NCBI GenBank assembly: GCA_018262245.1
Contig: JAGTRV010000005.1
Location: 1-40,711, forward strand
Reading direction: 5' to 3'
From: Pseudomonadota bacterium
GTDB lineage: Bacteria; Pseudomonadota; Gammaproteobacteria; Burkholderiales; Rhodocyclaceae
DNA length: 40,711 nt
The notes beneath the pieces are model-generated. The model was not told the origin of the DNA. It saw only the letters and a program-made list of their open reading frames with translations, and did not search any database. Positions 23,067-30,546 of the stretch are shown here, piece after piece; position 1 is the first letter of the stretch; the number at the start of each line of letters is the position of its first letter. The translations under genes were made by a program, and so were the position numbers.

Positions 23067-24314
23067 ATGAACATCGTTATTGAAAATGGCCGTGTCATCG
23101 ATCCGAAAAACGGTGTCGACCGCAGAGCCTCGCTCTATGTCGCCGATGGTAAGGTAGCCGGCATCGGTCAGGTACCTGCCGGGTTTGTCGCCGACCGGAG
23201 CATCGATGCCGCCGGCTGTGTCGTCTGCCCCGGCTTTATCGACCTTGGCGCCCGCCTGAACTCAATCGAAGCGGAACTAGCCGCTGCAGTTGCTGGTGGT
23301 GTGACCACCGTCGTCGTGCCGCCGGATGCCGACCCCCCGCTCGACGAGCCGGAACTGGCCGATCGCCTGGTTCATCGCGGTGAGGAAATCGGCAAGGCCC
23401 GCGTCCTGCCGCTCGGTGCGCTGACCCTCGGCCTCAAGGGCGAGCGCCTGGCCGAACTGGCCGGCTTGAAGAAAGCCGGCTGCGTTGCCTTCTCGCAGGC
23501 TAACAAGACGGTGGTCGATACCGAGGCGCTGCTGCGTGCCTTGGAATACGCGGCGACCTTCGATTTCGCCGTCTGGTTGCAGCCGCAGGACTACTGGCTG
23601 TCACGCAATGGCATTGCGCACGAAGGGGAAGTGGCCAGTCGCCTCGGTCTGGCTGGTATTCCCGTCGCGGCCGAAACCATCGCCATCGGTACCATCATCC
23701 AGTTGGTGCGCGACACCGGTTGCCGCATCCATCTGACCCGCATCTCGTCCGCGGCCGGCATGGCCCTGGTGCACCGTGCCCAGCACGATGGCCTGCCAAT
23801 TTCCTGCGATGTCGGCGTGCATCATTTATTGCTCACCGAGAACGACATCGGCTTCTTCAATCCGCATGCCCGTTTCTGCCCACCATTGCGGGCCCAGACC
23901 GACCGCCAGGCCCTGTCCGACGCCGTCGTTGCCGGCTGGGCGGCCATCTGTTCCGACCATACCCCGGTTGGCGCCGACGACAAGCTGCTGCCCTTCGGCG
24001 AAGCCAAGCCAGGCGCCACCGGCCTTGAAGTGCTGCTCCCGCTGACCCTGAAGTGGGCCGACGCCGCCAAGGTCGATCTGCCGACGGCTCTGGCCCGTAT
24101 TACGTCTGCGCCGGCAGCAGTGCTCGGTCTGGCCAGCGGTCAACTGGCGATCGGTACAACGGCGGACATCTGTATTTTCGACCCGGAAGCGAACTGGCAG
24201 CTGACACCGGACGCCCTGAAGAGCCGCGGTAAAAATTCGCCTTGGCTGGGCTACGTGATGACAGGGAAGGTCAAGGCGACGCTGGTTGGTGGCCGCCCGG
24301 TCTATCAAGCGTGA
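23067..24314 (+). CDS. pyrC': Dihydroorotase-like protein, probably catalytically inactive (PyrX / PyrC' type)
   Basis: A 415-residue amidohydrolase-fold protein starting at ATG 23067, 2 bp after pyrB. The metal site of active dihydroorotase is lost: the DxHxHxR motif is DLGARLN (G61, R63 where His is expected), the HxED His is Gln in WLQPQDYW, and the His of the H-x-x-H strand is Arg in HLTRIS (R225). Only the late Asp in CSDHTP (D297) remains. In Pseudomonas an inactive homologue encoded after pyrB is needed to assemble active ATCase as a dodecamer; the same scaffolding role is inferred. A true dihydroorotase must lie elsewhere. A strong terminator follows. Confidence 0.92.
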   Translation: MNIVIENGRVIDPKNGVDRRASLYVADGKVAGIGQVPAGFVADRSIDAAGCVVCPGFIDLGARLNSIEAELAAAVAGGVTTVVVPPDADPPLDEPELADRLVHRGEEIGKARVLPLGALTLGLKGERLAELAGLKKAGCVAFSQANKTVVDTEALLRALEYAATFDFAVWLQPQDYWLSRNGIAHEGEVASRLGLAGIPVAAETIAIGTIIQLVRDTGCRIHLTRISSAAGMALVHRAQHDGLPISCDVGVHHLLLTENDIGFFNPHARFCPPLRAQTDRQALSDAVVAGWAAICSDHTPVGADDKLLPFGEAKPGATGLEVLLPLTLKWADAAKVDLPTALARITSAPAAVLGLASGQLAIGTTADICIFDPEANWQLTPDALKSRGKNSPWLGYVMTGKVKATLVGGRPVYQA

Positions 24315-24358
24315 GGCGAATTTATTCGGCATAGAAAATTCCGTTAGCATTAAAATTA

Positions 24359-24395
24359 AACGGCCTCACCGGGCATTCCGGTGAGGCCGTTGTCT
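24359..24395 (+). terminator. Intrinsic terminator of the yqgE-pyr operon
   Basis: A perfect stem of about 14 bp has arms ACGGCCTCACCGG (24360-24372) and CCGGTGAGGCCGT (24378-24390), with a 5-nt GCATT loop, followed by the T-rich TGTCTTGT. It lies 45 bp after the pyrC' stop. Confidence 0.9.
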
Positions 24396-24432
24396 TGTGC
24401 AGCGCGATATTTTCAATCCGAAGGAGCAACCG

Positions 24433-24714
24433 ATGAAACGTGTACTGACCCTGATTCTTGTCCTTTTTTCCAGCATCAGCCTGGCTTTTGCGGCGGTGAA
24501 TCTAAACACCGCCACGGTCGACGAGCTCGACGGTGTCAAGGGAATCGGCCCCAGCAAAGCCAAGGCCATTGTCGATTACCGGACCAAGAATGGTTCCTTC
24601 AAATCGGTGGACGACTTGAAAGGCGTCAAGGGTTTTGGCGAGAAAAGCATCGCCAAATTGCGCAGTGAGTTGACGGTGGGTGATGGTACTGCCAAGGCTG
24701 CGGTGAAAAAATAA
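24433..24714 (+). CDS. Small exported ComEA-like helix-hairpin-helix protein
   Basis: A 93-residue protein. ATG 24433 follows AAGGAG at 6-nt spacing, so upstream in-frame starts are rejected. Residues 1-20 are a signal peptide (Leu/Ile/Phe core ending in LAFAA). The mature part is the ComEA HhH domain: VNLNTATVDELDGVKGIGP then KAKAIVDYR and LKGVKGFGEKSIAKL, two helix-hairpin-helix motifs that bind DNA backbone. A basic tail follows (AKAAVKK). In competent bacteria, periplasmic ComEA pulls incoming DNA across the outer membrane; type IV pilus retraction genes are close by (pilT, pilU). Many betaproteobacteria have such short HhH proteins without proven competence. Confidence 0.9.
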   Translation: MKRVLTLILVLFSSISLAFAAVNLNTATVDELDGVKGIGPSKAKAIVDYRTKNGSFKSVDDLKGVKGFGEKSIAKLRSELTVGDGTAKAAVKK

Positions 24715-24763
24715 ATTGCGGGTATGGTTGCAGGACAGGCGGCTGCGTCGGTGGCCGTTTGTC

Positions 24764-25057
24764 TTATCGATCAGCCAATCCTGCGATAGTCGTGGTGCTG
24801 GTACCAAGGATTTCCAGCACCTTGCGTCGCGAGGTATGGCCACTCTTCAGATGGACCGCCGATTTGGCTAGTCCCAGCGCGTCGGCGATGAATCTGATCA
24901 GCGCCTCGTTGGCCTTGCCATCGACGGGCGGTGCGGCGAGGCGGATTTTCAGGGCATCGCCATGCAGCCCGGCGAATTCCGATTTCTTCGCGCCGGGCTG
25001 GATGTGCAGGGTCAGTGTGATGCAGCCATTGGCTGCCTGACGGAACCAGTCACTCAC
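24764..25057 (-). CDS. yggU: UPF0235/DUF167 protein YggU
   Basis: A 97-residue protein. The frame is open far upstream through yggT, but GTG 25057 (VSDWFRQ) overlaps the yggT stop (GTGA) and gives the family length. The signature IQPGAKKSEFAG, then LKIRLAAPPVDGKANEALIRFIADALG and the late GHTSRRKVLEI, is diagnostic of DUF167. The fold is known but the function is not. It is the last gene of yggS-proC-yggT-yggU, an order conserved in many proteobacteria, and it is convergent with the comEA-like gene across 49 bp. Confidence 0.93.
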   Translation of the reverse strand: MSDWFRQAANGCITLTLHIQPGAKKSEFAGLHGDALKIRLAAPPVDGKANEALIRFIADALGLAKSAVHLKSGHTSRRKVLEILGTSTTTIAGLADR

Positions 25058-25587
25058 AGGAACATCAGCAAGGCCTGCAGGAGCAGGATGGCGACCAGCG
25101 GCGACAGATCGATGCCGGAAATGCTTGGGATAATGCGGCGGATCGGATCGAGAATTGGCCGGGTTAATTGGTAGGCCGGCGCCGCCAGTGGCGAGTAGGG
25201 GTTGATCCACGACAGCACGGCCTGCAGGATCAGCGCTCCGATCAGGATATAGACCGTCAGGCGAAGCAGCGCGCGCATGGCGAACCACAGCACCATCAGC
25301 GCGATACTGCCTGGATCGGCGTTCATTGCTGGACCGGCCAGGCCAATAAGCAGGACTGATAGCAGGAGTTGAGCGCCGAGTGCGGCAATCAGGCTGGCCC
25401 AGTCGAAACCGCCGGCCCCGGGAATGATGCGACGCAGCGGCTTGACCGCCCAGTTGGTCAGCTTGACGACGAAATCGCCGATCTGGCCGGCGAAAGAAAC
25501 CCGCATCGCCTGCATCATGAAGCGCAGCAAAAACAGGGTGCAGAAGAAGCTGACGACAGCGTCGAGCAAAAAGGCGATGGCCTGCAT
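25054..25587 (-). CDS. yggT: YggT-family integral membrane protein
   Basis: A 177-residue protein with two copies of the YggT domain, each a pair of hydrophobic helices around a re-entrant segment. The first has LLRFMMQAMRV...PLRRIIPG and the second LSWINPYSPL...ILDPIRRIIPSISGIDLSPL; the P-[LI]-R-R-I-I-P motif is the family hallmark. Homologues have been linked to osmotic stress tolerance and cell-division site selection, but no molecular activity is established. It starts at ATG 25587, sharing one base with the proC stop (TGATG), and overlaps yggU by GTGA. Confidence 0.93.
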   Translation of the reverse strand: MQAIAFLLDAVVSFFCTLFLLRFMMQAMRVSFAGQIGDFVVKLTNWAVKPLRRIIPGAGGFDWASLIAALGAQLLLSVLLIGLAGPAMNADPGSIALMVLWFAMRALLRLTVYILIGALILQAVLSWINPYSPLAAPAYQLTRPILDPIRRIIPSISGIDLSPLVAILLLQALLMFL

Positions 25588-26399
25588 CAGTCAGCCCCAA
25601 GGATCTTGCCGAGTTCCTGGCCACGCGCGGCGGCCGCCATGCAGCCGGCAACAATGCCTTCTTTTACGCCGCGTTCGGCCATGACGTTCAGGGCTGCAGC
25701 GGTCGTGCCTCCTTTGGAGGTCACCCGTTCACGCAGGATGGAAGCCGGCTCGGTCGATTGCGCAGCCAGCGCGGCTGCCCCCTGGACAGTTTCGATGGCC
25801 AGCTGGCGGCCCTGCTCCGGCGTGAAACCGAGATCGGCAGCAGCCTGTTGCAGCGCTTCGATGAACAGAAAAACGTAGGCCGGGCCACTGCCGGAGATGG
25901 CGGTCACACCATCAATCTTTGCTTCGTCGTCTATCCAGACGGTGGTGCCGACGGCACGCAGCACGCGGTCGGCTACAGCGCGTTGGTCAGTGCTTACTTC
26001 CGGCAGGGCGCACAGCCCGGTTATACCAGCGCCGATCAGGGCTGGCGTGTTGGGCATGCAGCGAACAATCTGGCGATGGCCGCCCAGCCAGCGTGATAGT
26101 GCCGTCATGTCGAGGCCGGCGGCGATGCTGATGATCAGCGCCTTGCCCAGCTTGCCGACGAGCGGTGCGACAGCGTCCTTCATCTGCTGCGGCTTGACCG
26201 CCAGAATAAGCACATCGGGTGAAGCTGGTGCTGCATCGGCGCTGGCGTGGCAGTTGACGCCATAAGCGCTGGCCAGTTTGGCCAGCGCCTCTGCCCCCGG
26301 GTCGATCACGTGGATATCCGCTGCAGAAAAGCCTTGCTTCACCATACCGCCGATCAGCGCGTTGGCCATGTTGCCGCCGCCAAGGAAAACAATTTTCAT
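25587..26399 (-). CDS. proC: Pyrroline-5-carboxylate reductase
   Basis: A 270-residue enzyme that reduces pyrroline-5-carboxylate to proline with NAD(P)H, the last step of proline synthesis. The N-terminal Rossmann motif is FLGGGNMANALIGG; the C-terminal dimer/decamer domain contains VTAISGSGPAYVFLFIEAL and the substrate-binding signature near VTSKGGTTAAALNVM. The length is standard. ATG 26399 overlaps the yggS stop (ATGA) and the stop overlaps the yggT start. All key motifs are intact. Confidence 0.97.
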   Translation of the reverse strand: MKIVFLGGGNMANALIGGMVKQGFSAADIHVIDPGAEALAKLASAYGVNCHASADAAPASPDVLILAVKPQQMKDAVAPLVGKLGKALIISIAAGLDMTALSRWLGGHRQIVRCMPNTPALIGAGITGLCALPEVSTDQRAVADRVLRAVGTTVWIDDEAKIDGVTAISGSGPAYVFLFIEALQQAAADLGFTPEQGRQLAIETVQGAAALAAQSTEPASILRERVTSKGGTTAAALNVMAERGVKEGIVAGCMAAAARGQELGKILGAD

Positions 26400-27085
26400 G
26401 CGTAGTTTCTTTCACCAAAAATGGCCGTGCCGATGCGGACGATGGTCGCACCTTCGGCGATGGCTGCTTCAAGATCGTGGGACATGCCCATGGAGAGTGT
26501 GTCGAGTGGCAGGCCGGAGGCCCGGATATGTTCGTAAATTTCCCGGAGCTGGCGAAACGGTAGGCGCTGGGCGTCAAGGTCGTCCGTCGGCTCGGGAATG
26601 GCCATCAGGCCACGCAGGCGGAGGCCGGGAAGTGCAGCGATCGACTTGCACAGGGCAGGCGCCTCATCCGGGGCACAGCCGCTCTTGCTGGCCTCGCCGG
26701 AAACATTGACCTGGATGCAGACCTGCAACGGTGGCAGGTAGGCGGGGCGCTGGGCAGACAGACGTTCGGCGATTTTCAGGCGCTCGATGGAATGGACCCA
26801 GTCAAAGCGCTCGGCGACAGGGCGCGACTTGTTGCTCTGCAGCGGTCCGATAAAGTGCCACTCCAGATTGCGGCCGCTGATGGCCGCGATCTTGTCGATG
26901 CCTTCCTGCACGTAGTTCTCGCCAAAGGCGCGCTGACCGGCGTCGGCCGCATCGAGAACGCACGACAAAGGCCACGTCTTGCTGACGGCAAGCAGGCGAA
27001 CGGTGTCCGACGAACGTCCGGCCGCAGCTGCGGCAAGGGCGATACGACTGTGGACGGCTTGCAGGTTGTCGGCGATTGCGCTCAT
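26396..27085 (-). CDS. yggS: PLP homeostasis protein YggS (PLPBP/PROSC family)
   Basis: Starting at ATG 27085 (MSAIADNLQ) the protein has 229 residues; an upstream ATG at 27121 would add an atypical 12-residue lead. It is a PLP-binding TIM barrel like the N-terminal domain of alanine racemase: LLAVSKTWP holds the PLP lysine, followed by FGENYVQEG, WHFIGPLQSNKSR and the phosphate-binding SMGMSHDLEAAI with VRIGTAIFG. YggS buffers free PLP and affects amino-acid metabolism; it has no proven enzymatic turnover. It leads yggS-proC-yggT-yggU and diverges from pilT across 56 bp. Confidence 0.95.
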   Translation of the reverse strand: MSAIADNLQAVHSRIALAAAAAGRSSDTVRLLAVSKTWPLSCVLDAADAGQRAFGENYVQEGIDKIAAISGRNLEWHFIGPLQSNKSRPVAERFDWVHSIERLKIAERLSAQRPAYLPPLQVCIQVNVSGEASKSGCAPDEAPALCKSIAALPGLRLRGLMAIPEPTDDLDAQRLPFRQLREIYEHIRASGLPLDTLSMGMSHDLEAAIAEGATIVRIGTAIFGERNYA

Positions 27086-27092
27086 AATCCTT

Positions 27093-27120
27093 TTGGAATT
27101 AACCACAAACCAAGTATACA
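27093..27120 (+). promoter_or_regulatory. Putative sigma70 promoter of pilT, overlapping a minus-strand -10 for yggS
   Basis: TTGGAA (27093-27098) and TATACA (27115-27120) are 16 bp apart, pointing at pilT. The self-complementary GTATAC (27114-27119) also offers TATACT on the minus strand for yggS, so the two -10 boxes may overlap. Confidence 0.45.
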
Positions 27121-27141
27121 CGCGCTCCGAGGACGATCCGC

Positions 27142-28185
27142 ATGGACATCACCGAACTGTTGGCCTTCAGTGTCAAGAACAAGGCTTCAGACCTTCATTT
27201 GTCGTCCGGGTTGCCGCCCATGATTCGCGTGCACGGCGACGTCCGGCGCATCAACCTGCCAGCCATGGAACACAAGGATGTGCACGGCATGGTGTACGAC
27301 ATCATGAACGATGGCCAGCGCAAGATTTATGAAGAAACGCTGGAGTGTGACTTCTCATTCGAAATTCCCAATCTAGCGCGTTTCCGGGTCAATGCCTTCA
27401 ACCAGCAGCGTGGTGCAGCGGCGGTATTCCGGACCATTCCGTCCAAGGTGCTGACCCTTGAAGAGCTGAATTGCCCGAAAATTTTCAAGGAAATTTCGGA
27501 GTATCCGCGCGGTATCGTGCTGGTCACCGGGCCGACCGGTTCCGGCAAATCGACGACACTGGCGGCGATGGTCAATCACATCAACGAAAACGAATACGGC
27601 CACATCCTGACGGTCGAGGATCCAATCGAATTCGTGCATGAATCGAAGAAGTGCCTGATCAACCAGCGCGAAGTCGGGCCGCATACCCTGTCGTTCTCCA
27701 ATGCCCTGCGTTCGGCGCTGCGCGAGGATCCGGACGTCATTCTGGTCGGTGAAATGCGTGACTTGGAAACCATCCGCCTGGCCCTGACCGCAGCCGAAAC
27801 CGGTCACCTAGTGTTTGGTACCTTGCACACCTCGTCAGCTGCCAAAACAGTCGACCGCGTGGTGGACGTCTTCCCCGCGGCAGAAAAGGAAATGGTTCGT
27901 TCGATGCTGTCCGAATCGTTACGCGCCGTCATTTCGCAGACGCTGCTCAAGACCAAGGATGGGGGCGGCCGGGTTGCGGCGCACGAAATCATGATTGGTA
28001 CGCCGGCTATCCGCAATCTGATTCGTGAGAACAAGATTGCCCAGATGTATTCAGCCATTCAGACTGGCCAGAATTTCGGCATGCAGACATTGGATCAGAA
28101 TCTGATCGACATGGTGCGACGCAATGTGGTGTCGAGCAACGAGGCACGCTACAAGGCAGCCAACAAGGATGCATTCCCGGCCTGA
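27142..28185 (+). CDS. pilT: Type IV pilus retraction ATPase PilT
   Basis: A 347-residue hexameric secretion-type ATPase that drives pilus retraction. It opens with MDITELLAFSVKNKASDLHLS, typical of PilT. Motifs are Walker A GPTGSGKST (K136), the Asp box VEDPIEF, Walker B ILVGEMRD, the His box GHLVFGTLHT, and the C-terminal AIRNLIRENK that is specific for and essential in PilT. The length is normal. It lies 33 bp before pilU. Its last three codons and stop lie within a 26-bp perfect palindrome (28173-28198). Confidence 0.98.
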   Translation: MDITELLAFSVKNKASDLHLSSGLPPMIRVHGDVRRINLPAMEHKDVHGMVYDIMNDGQRKIYEETLECDFSFEIPNLARFRVNAFNQQRGAAAVFRTIPSKVLTLEELNCPKIFKEISEYPRGIVLVTGPTGSGKSTTLAAMVNHINENEYGHILTVEDPIEFVHESKKCLINQREVGPHTLSFSNALRSALREDPDVILVGEMRDLETIRLALTAAETGHLVFGTLHTSSAAKTVDRVVDVFPAAEKEMVRSMLSESLRAVISQTLLKTKDGGGRVAAHEIMIGTPAIRNLIRENKIAQMYSAIQTGQNFGMQTLDQNLIDMVRRNVVSSNEARYKAANKDAFPA

Positions 28186-28198
28186 TCAGGCCGGGAAT
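28173..28198 (+). other. 26-bp perfect palindrome spanning the pilT stop codon
   Basis: Arms ATTCCCGGCCT (28173-28183) and AGGCCGGGAAT (28188-28198) flank GATC, and the TGA of pilT (28183-28185) is inside. No T-run follows, so it is not a classical terminator. In mRNA it would form an 11-bp hairpin 20 nt before the pilU start. Confidence 0.85.
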
Positions 28199-28218
28199 AG
28201 AACAATAGAGGGGAAAAT

Positions 28219-29355
28219 ATGGAACGCGATCAGGCAATGAAATTCATGCACGATCTTTTGCGCCTGATGTCGCAAAAGAAAGGCTCTGACCTTTTTATCA
28301 CGGCTGGATTTCCGCCGGCCATCAAGATCGATGGCAAGATCACGCCTGTCTCGAACCAGATTCTGACGCCGCAGCATACCGCCGAACTGGCACGCTCGAT
28401 CATGAACGACCGCCAGGCCTCCGAGTTCGAAGCGACCAAGGAATGCAACTTTGCCATTTCGCCGGCTGGCATAGGTCGTTTCCGGGTCAATGCATTGGTC
28501 CAGCAGGGGCGGGTTGGCGTCGTTTGCCGGACGATCAACATGAGCATCCCGACGCTCGACGAACTGCAGTTGCCGCCGGTTTTGAAGGATCTGGCGATGA
28601 CCAAGCGCGGCCTGATCATCTTTGTCGGCGGCACCGGTACCGGCAAGACGACCTCACTGGCGGCGCTGGTCGATTACCGCAACGAGAATTCCTACGGTCA
28701 CATCATCACGATCGAGGACCCGATTGAGTACGTCCATGACCACAAGAACTGCATCGTCACCCAGCGCGAAGTCGGGGTCGATACCGACGACTGGGGGCCG
28801 GCGCTGAAGAACACGCTGCGTCAGGCACCGGACGTCATCCTGATGGGCGAAATCCGCGACCGCAACACCATGGACTACGCCATCGCCTTCGCCGAAACCG
28901 GCCACCTGGCACTCGCTACGCTACACGCCAATAGTGCCAACCAGGCGATTGACCGCATCATCAACTTCTTCCCGGAAGAGCGACGTCAGCAACTGTTGAT
29001 GGACCTCTCGCTGAACCTGCGCGCCATGGTCTCGCAGCGCCTGATCCCGAAAAAGGACGGCAAGGGTCGGATGGCGGCGATCGAAGTGCTGCTCAACTCG
29101 CCGCTGATTTCCGACCTGATCTTCAAGGGCGAGGTCCATGAGATCAAGGAGGTCATGAAGAAGTCCCGCGAACTCGGCATGCAGACTTTCGACCAGGCCT
29201 TGTTCGACCTCTACGAGGCCGGCAAGATCACCTACGAAGATGCGTTGCGCAATGCCGATTCGCTCAATGACCTGCGCCTGCAAATCAAGTTGCACGGCAA
29301 GGAATCCAAGGATCGCGACCTGACGACCGGTATCGGCCATCTGGATATTGTCTGA
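28219..29355 (+). CDS. pilU: PilT-like ATPase PilU
   Basis: A 378-residue paralogue of PilT that assists retraction under load and depends on PilT. ATG 28219 follows GAGGGG. Motifs are Walker A GGTGTGKTT (K143), the Asp box IEDPIEYVHD, Walker B ILMGEIRD, and the His box GHLALATLHANSANQAI. AIEVLLNSPLISDLIFKGE replaces the AIRNLIRE box of PilT, as in PilU proteins. The C-terminal extension after about residue 345 is also typical. It is cotranscribed with pilT and lies 19 bp before the DUF4197 gene. Confidence 0.97.
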   Translation: MERDQAMKFMHDLLRLMSQKKGSDLFITAGFPPAIKIDGKITPVSNQILTPQHTAELARSIMNDRQASEFEATKECNFAISPAGIGRFRVNALVQQGRVGVVCRTINMSIPTLDELQLPPVLKDLAMTKRGLIIFVGGTGTGKTTSLAALVDYRNENSYGHIITIEDPIEYVHDHKNCIVTQREVGVDTDDWGPALKNTLRQAPDVILMGEIRDRNTMDYAIAFAETGHLALATLHANSANQAIDRIINFFPEERRQQLLMDLSLNLRAMVSQRLIPKKDGKGRMAAIEVLLNSPLISDLIFKGEVHEIKEVMKKSRELGMQTFDQALFDLYEAGKITYEDALRNADSLNDLRLQIKLHGKESKDRDLTTGIGHLDIV

Positions 29356-29374
29356 ACCCGTTTAGGAGAGCGCC

Positions 29375-30061
29375 ATGCGTCGTTTGCTCAAACCCGTTTT
29401 TGCCCTGATCTTCTCGCTCAGCGCCGCACTGGCCCAGGCCGGGGCGCTCGACGCCATTTCTTCAGGGGATGCCAGTGCCGGCGTCAAGGAAGCGCTGGCC
29501 AAGGGGGCTGATTACGCGGTTTCGTCACTCGGCAAGAATGGCGGTTTTCTGGGCAACGACAAGGTAAAGATTCCGTTGCCTGGATATCTGCAAAAGGCCG
29601 ATTCGGCCCTTCGCATGTTCGGCATGGGCAAGCAGGCCGATCAACTGGTCGAAACGATGAATCACGCCGCCGAAAATGCGGTGGCCGAGGCCAAGCCCAT
29701 TCTGGTCGACTCGATCAAGAAAATGAGCGTGCAGGACGCCAAGGGAATCCTGACCGGCGGAGATGACAGCGTGACGCAGTATTTCAAGCGCACCTCCACC
29801 GATCAGCTGACGGCCAAGTTCATGCCCATCGTCAAGACGGAAACCAACAAGCTGCAGTTGGCCGAGCAATACAACAAATTTGCCGGCAAGGCGGCCAGTG
29901 CCGGACTGGTCGATAAGAAGGATGCCGACATCGACAGCTATGTGACGCAAAAGGCCATGGATGGCCTGTTCCTGATGATCGCCGAAGAGGAAAAGAAACT
30001 GCGTGCCAACCCGGTTGGGGCCGGCAGCGACCTGCTGAAGAAGGTATTCGGCGCGCTCTGA
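29375..30061 (+). CDS. DUF4197 exported protein
   Basis: A 228-residue protein behind AGGAGAG. Residues 1-22 form a signal peptide (LLKPVFALIFSLSAALAQA). The mature part matches DUF4197: GVKEALAKGADYAVSSLGKNGGFLGN, KIPLPGYLQKADSALRMFGMG, and the late LTAKFMPIVKT and KAMDGLFLMIAEEEKKLRANP. It is predicted to be periplasmic, alpha-helical and of unknown function. Its place 19 bp after pilU suggests cotranscription with pilTU, so an accessory envelope role is possible but unproven. The 485 bp after it hold no confident gene. Confidence 0.88.
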   Translation: MRRLLKPVFALIFSLSAALAQAGALDAISSGDASAGVKEALAKGADYAVSSLGKNGGFLGNDKVKIPLPGYLQKADSALRMFGMGKQADQLVETMNHAAENAVAEAKPILVDSIKKMSVQDAKGILTGGDDSVTQYFKRTSTDQLTAKFMPIVKTETNKLQLAEQYNKFAGKAASAGLVDKKDADIDSYVTQKAMDGLFLMIAEEEKKLRANPVGAGSDLLKKVFGAL

Positions 30062-30089
30062 CCTAAAGCTGGGCGGCTCGGATGTCGTA

Positions 30090-30109
30090 GACGGGTTCAG
30101 GAGCCCGTC
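30090..30109 (+). other. Hairpin downstream of the DUF4197 gene
   Basis: Arms GACGGG (30090-30095) and CCCGTC (30104-30109) flank TTCAGGAG. No T-run follows on either strand. The loop contains the AGGAG that would serve the doubtful ORF at 30112. Confidence 0.4.
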
Positions 30110-30111
30110 AA

Positions 30112-30429
30112 ATGAAACTGAACCGCCTTGCCTCGACTACGCAGCGCCCCACGCAGGATGCCATCGAGCGGGCGCGTCATCGACCGGATGAGCAGGTTCG
30201 CCGCGTCGAGGCACTTGAAGGTGTGGAAGGCGACCGCCAGCGCAGCCTGCAGCAGGAGATTGCCGAAATCGACCCGGGGGCGATTGGCCCATTCAACGGT
30301 GGTGAGCAGGTCTTGCAGGGCGCCCGCGATGTTGCAGCGCAACTGGCGGTGCTTGGTTCGGCCGTCGATGCGCTGATCAGGCCGGTGCCCGTGGCGACAG
30401 CGATTCATATCGTTGATGACAAGGTCTGA
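30112..30429 (+). CDS. Doubtful 105-residue ORF, no recognised family
   Basis: This is the only candidate gene in the 30062-30546 gap. ATG 30112 has a good AGGAG at 8-nt spacing. The protein would be hydrophilic, rich in Arg/Glu/Gln/Ala, without a signal peptide, membrane helix or recognisable motif. Hand-counted third-position GC is about 70 percent in this frame, while the opposite strand in the mirrored frame (30097 to about 30411) has about 80 percent, closer to a real gene. The coding strand, if any, is therefore unclear; it may be a decayed gene. The SD lies in a hairpin loop. Treat as unproven. Confidence 0.22.
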   Translation: MKLNRLASTTQRPTQDAIERARHRPDEQVRRVEALEGVEGDRQRSLQQEIAEIDPGAIGPFNGGEQVLQGARDVAAQLAVLGSAVDALIRPVPVATAIHIVDDKV

Positions 30430-30462
30430 GTTCCTTCGGCGTTCGGTCTTTCCTGGGACAAA

Positions 30463-30491
30463 TTTCCACACCCCTGGCACTGCGGTAGAAT
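30463..30491 (+). promoter_or_regulatory. Putative promoter of rep
   Basis: TAGAAT (30486-30491) after GCGG fits a sigma70 -10; the -35 is poor (TTTCCA at 30463-30468, 17-bp spacing). The predicted start near 30498 gives a leader of about 49 nt that contains the hairpin at 30508-30529. Confidence 0.4.
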
Positions 30492-30507
30492 CTCTGTCCG
30501 AATCAAT

Positions 30508-30538
30508 GCGCCCCGCCTTGTCGGGGCGCTGCTTTTCC
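30508..30538 (+). terminator. Terminator-like hairpin in the rep leader (possible attenuator)
   Basis: Arms GCGCCCCG (30508-30515) and CGGGGCGC (30522-30529) with a CCTTGT loop are followed by TGCTTTTCC. The structure ends only 8 nt before the rep ATG and lies after the only visible -10 box, so rep transcription must pass through it. Confidence 0.6.
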
Positions 30539-30546
30539 CCAGGTCC

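Noticed and set aside
30473-30490. Possible sigma54 promoter (TGGCAC) before rep
   Set aside because: The -12 half (TTGC at the right spacing) is missing; the site reads TAGA.
30062-30546. Insertion sequence remnant
   Set aside because: No terminal inverted repeats, target duplication or transposase motif could be seen.
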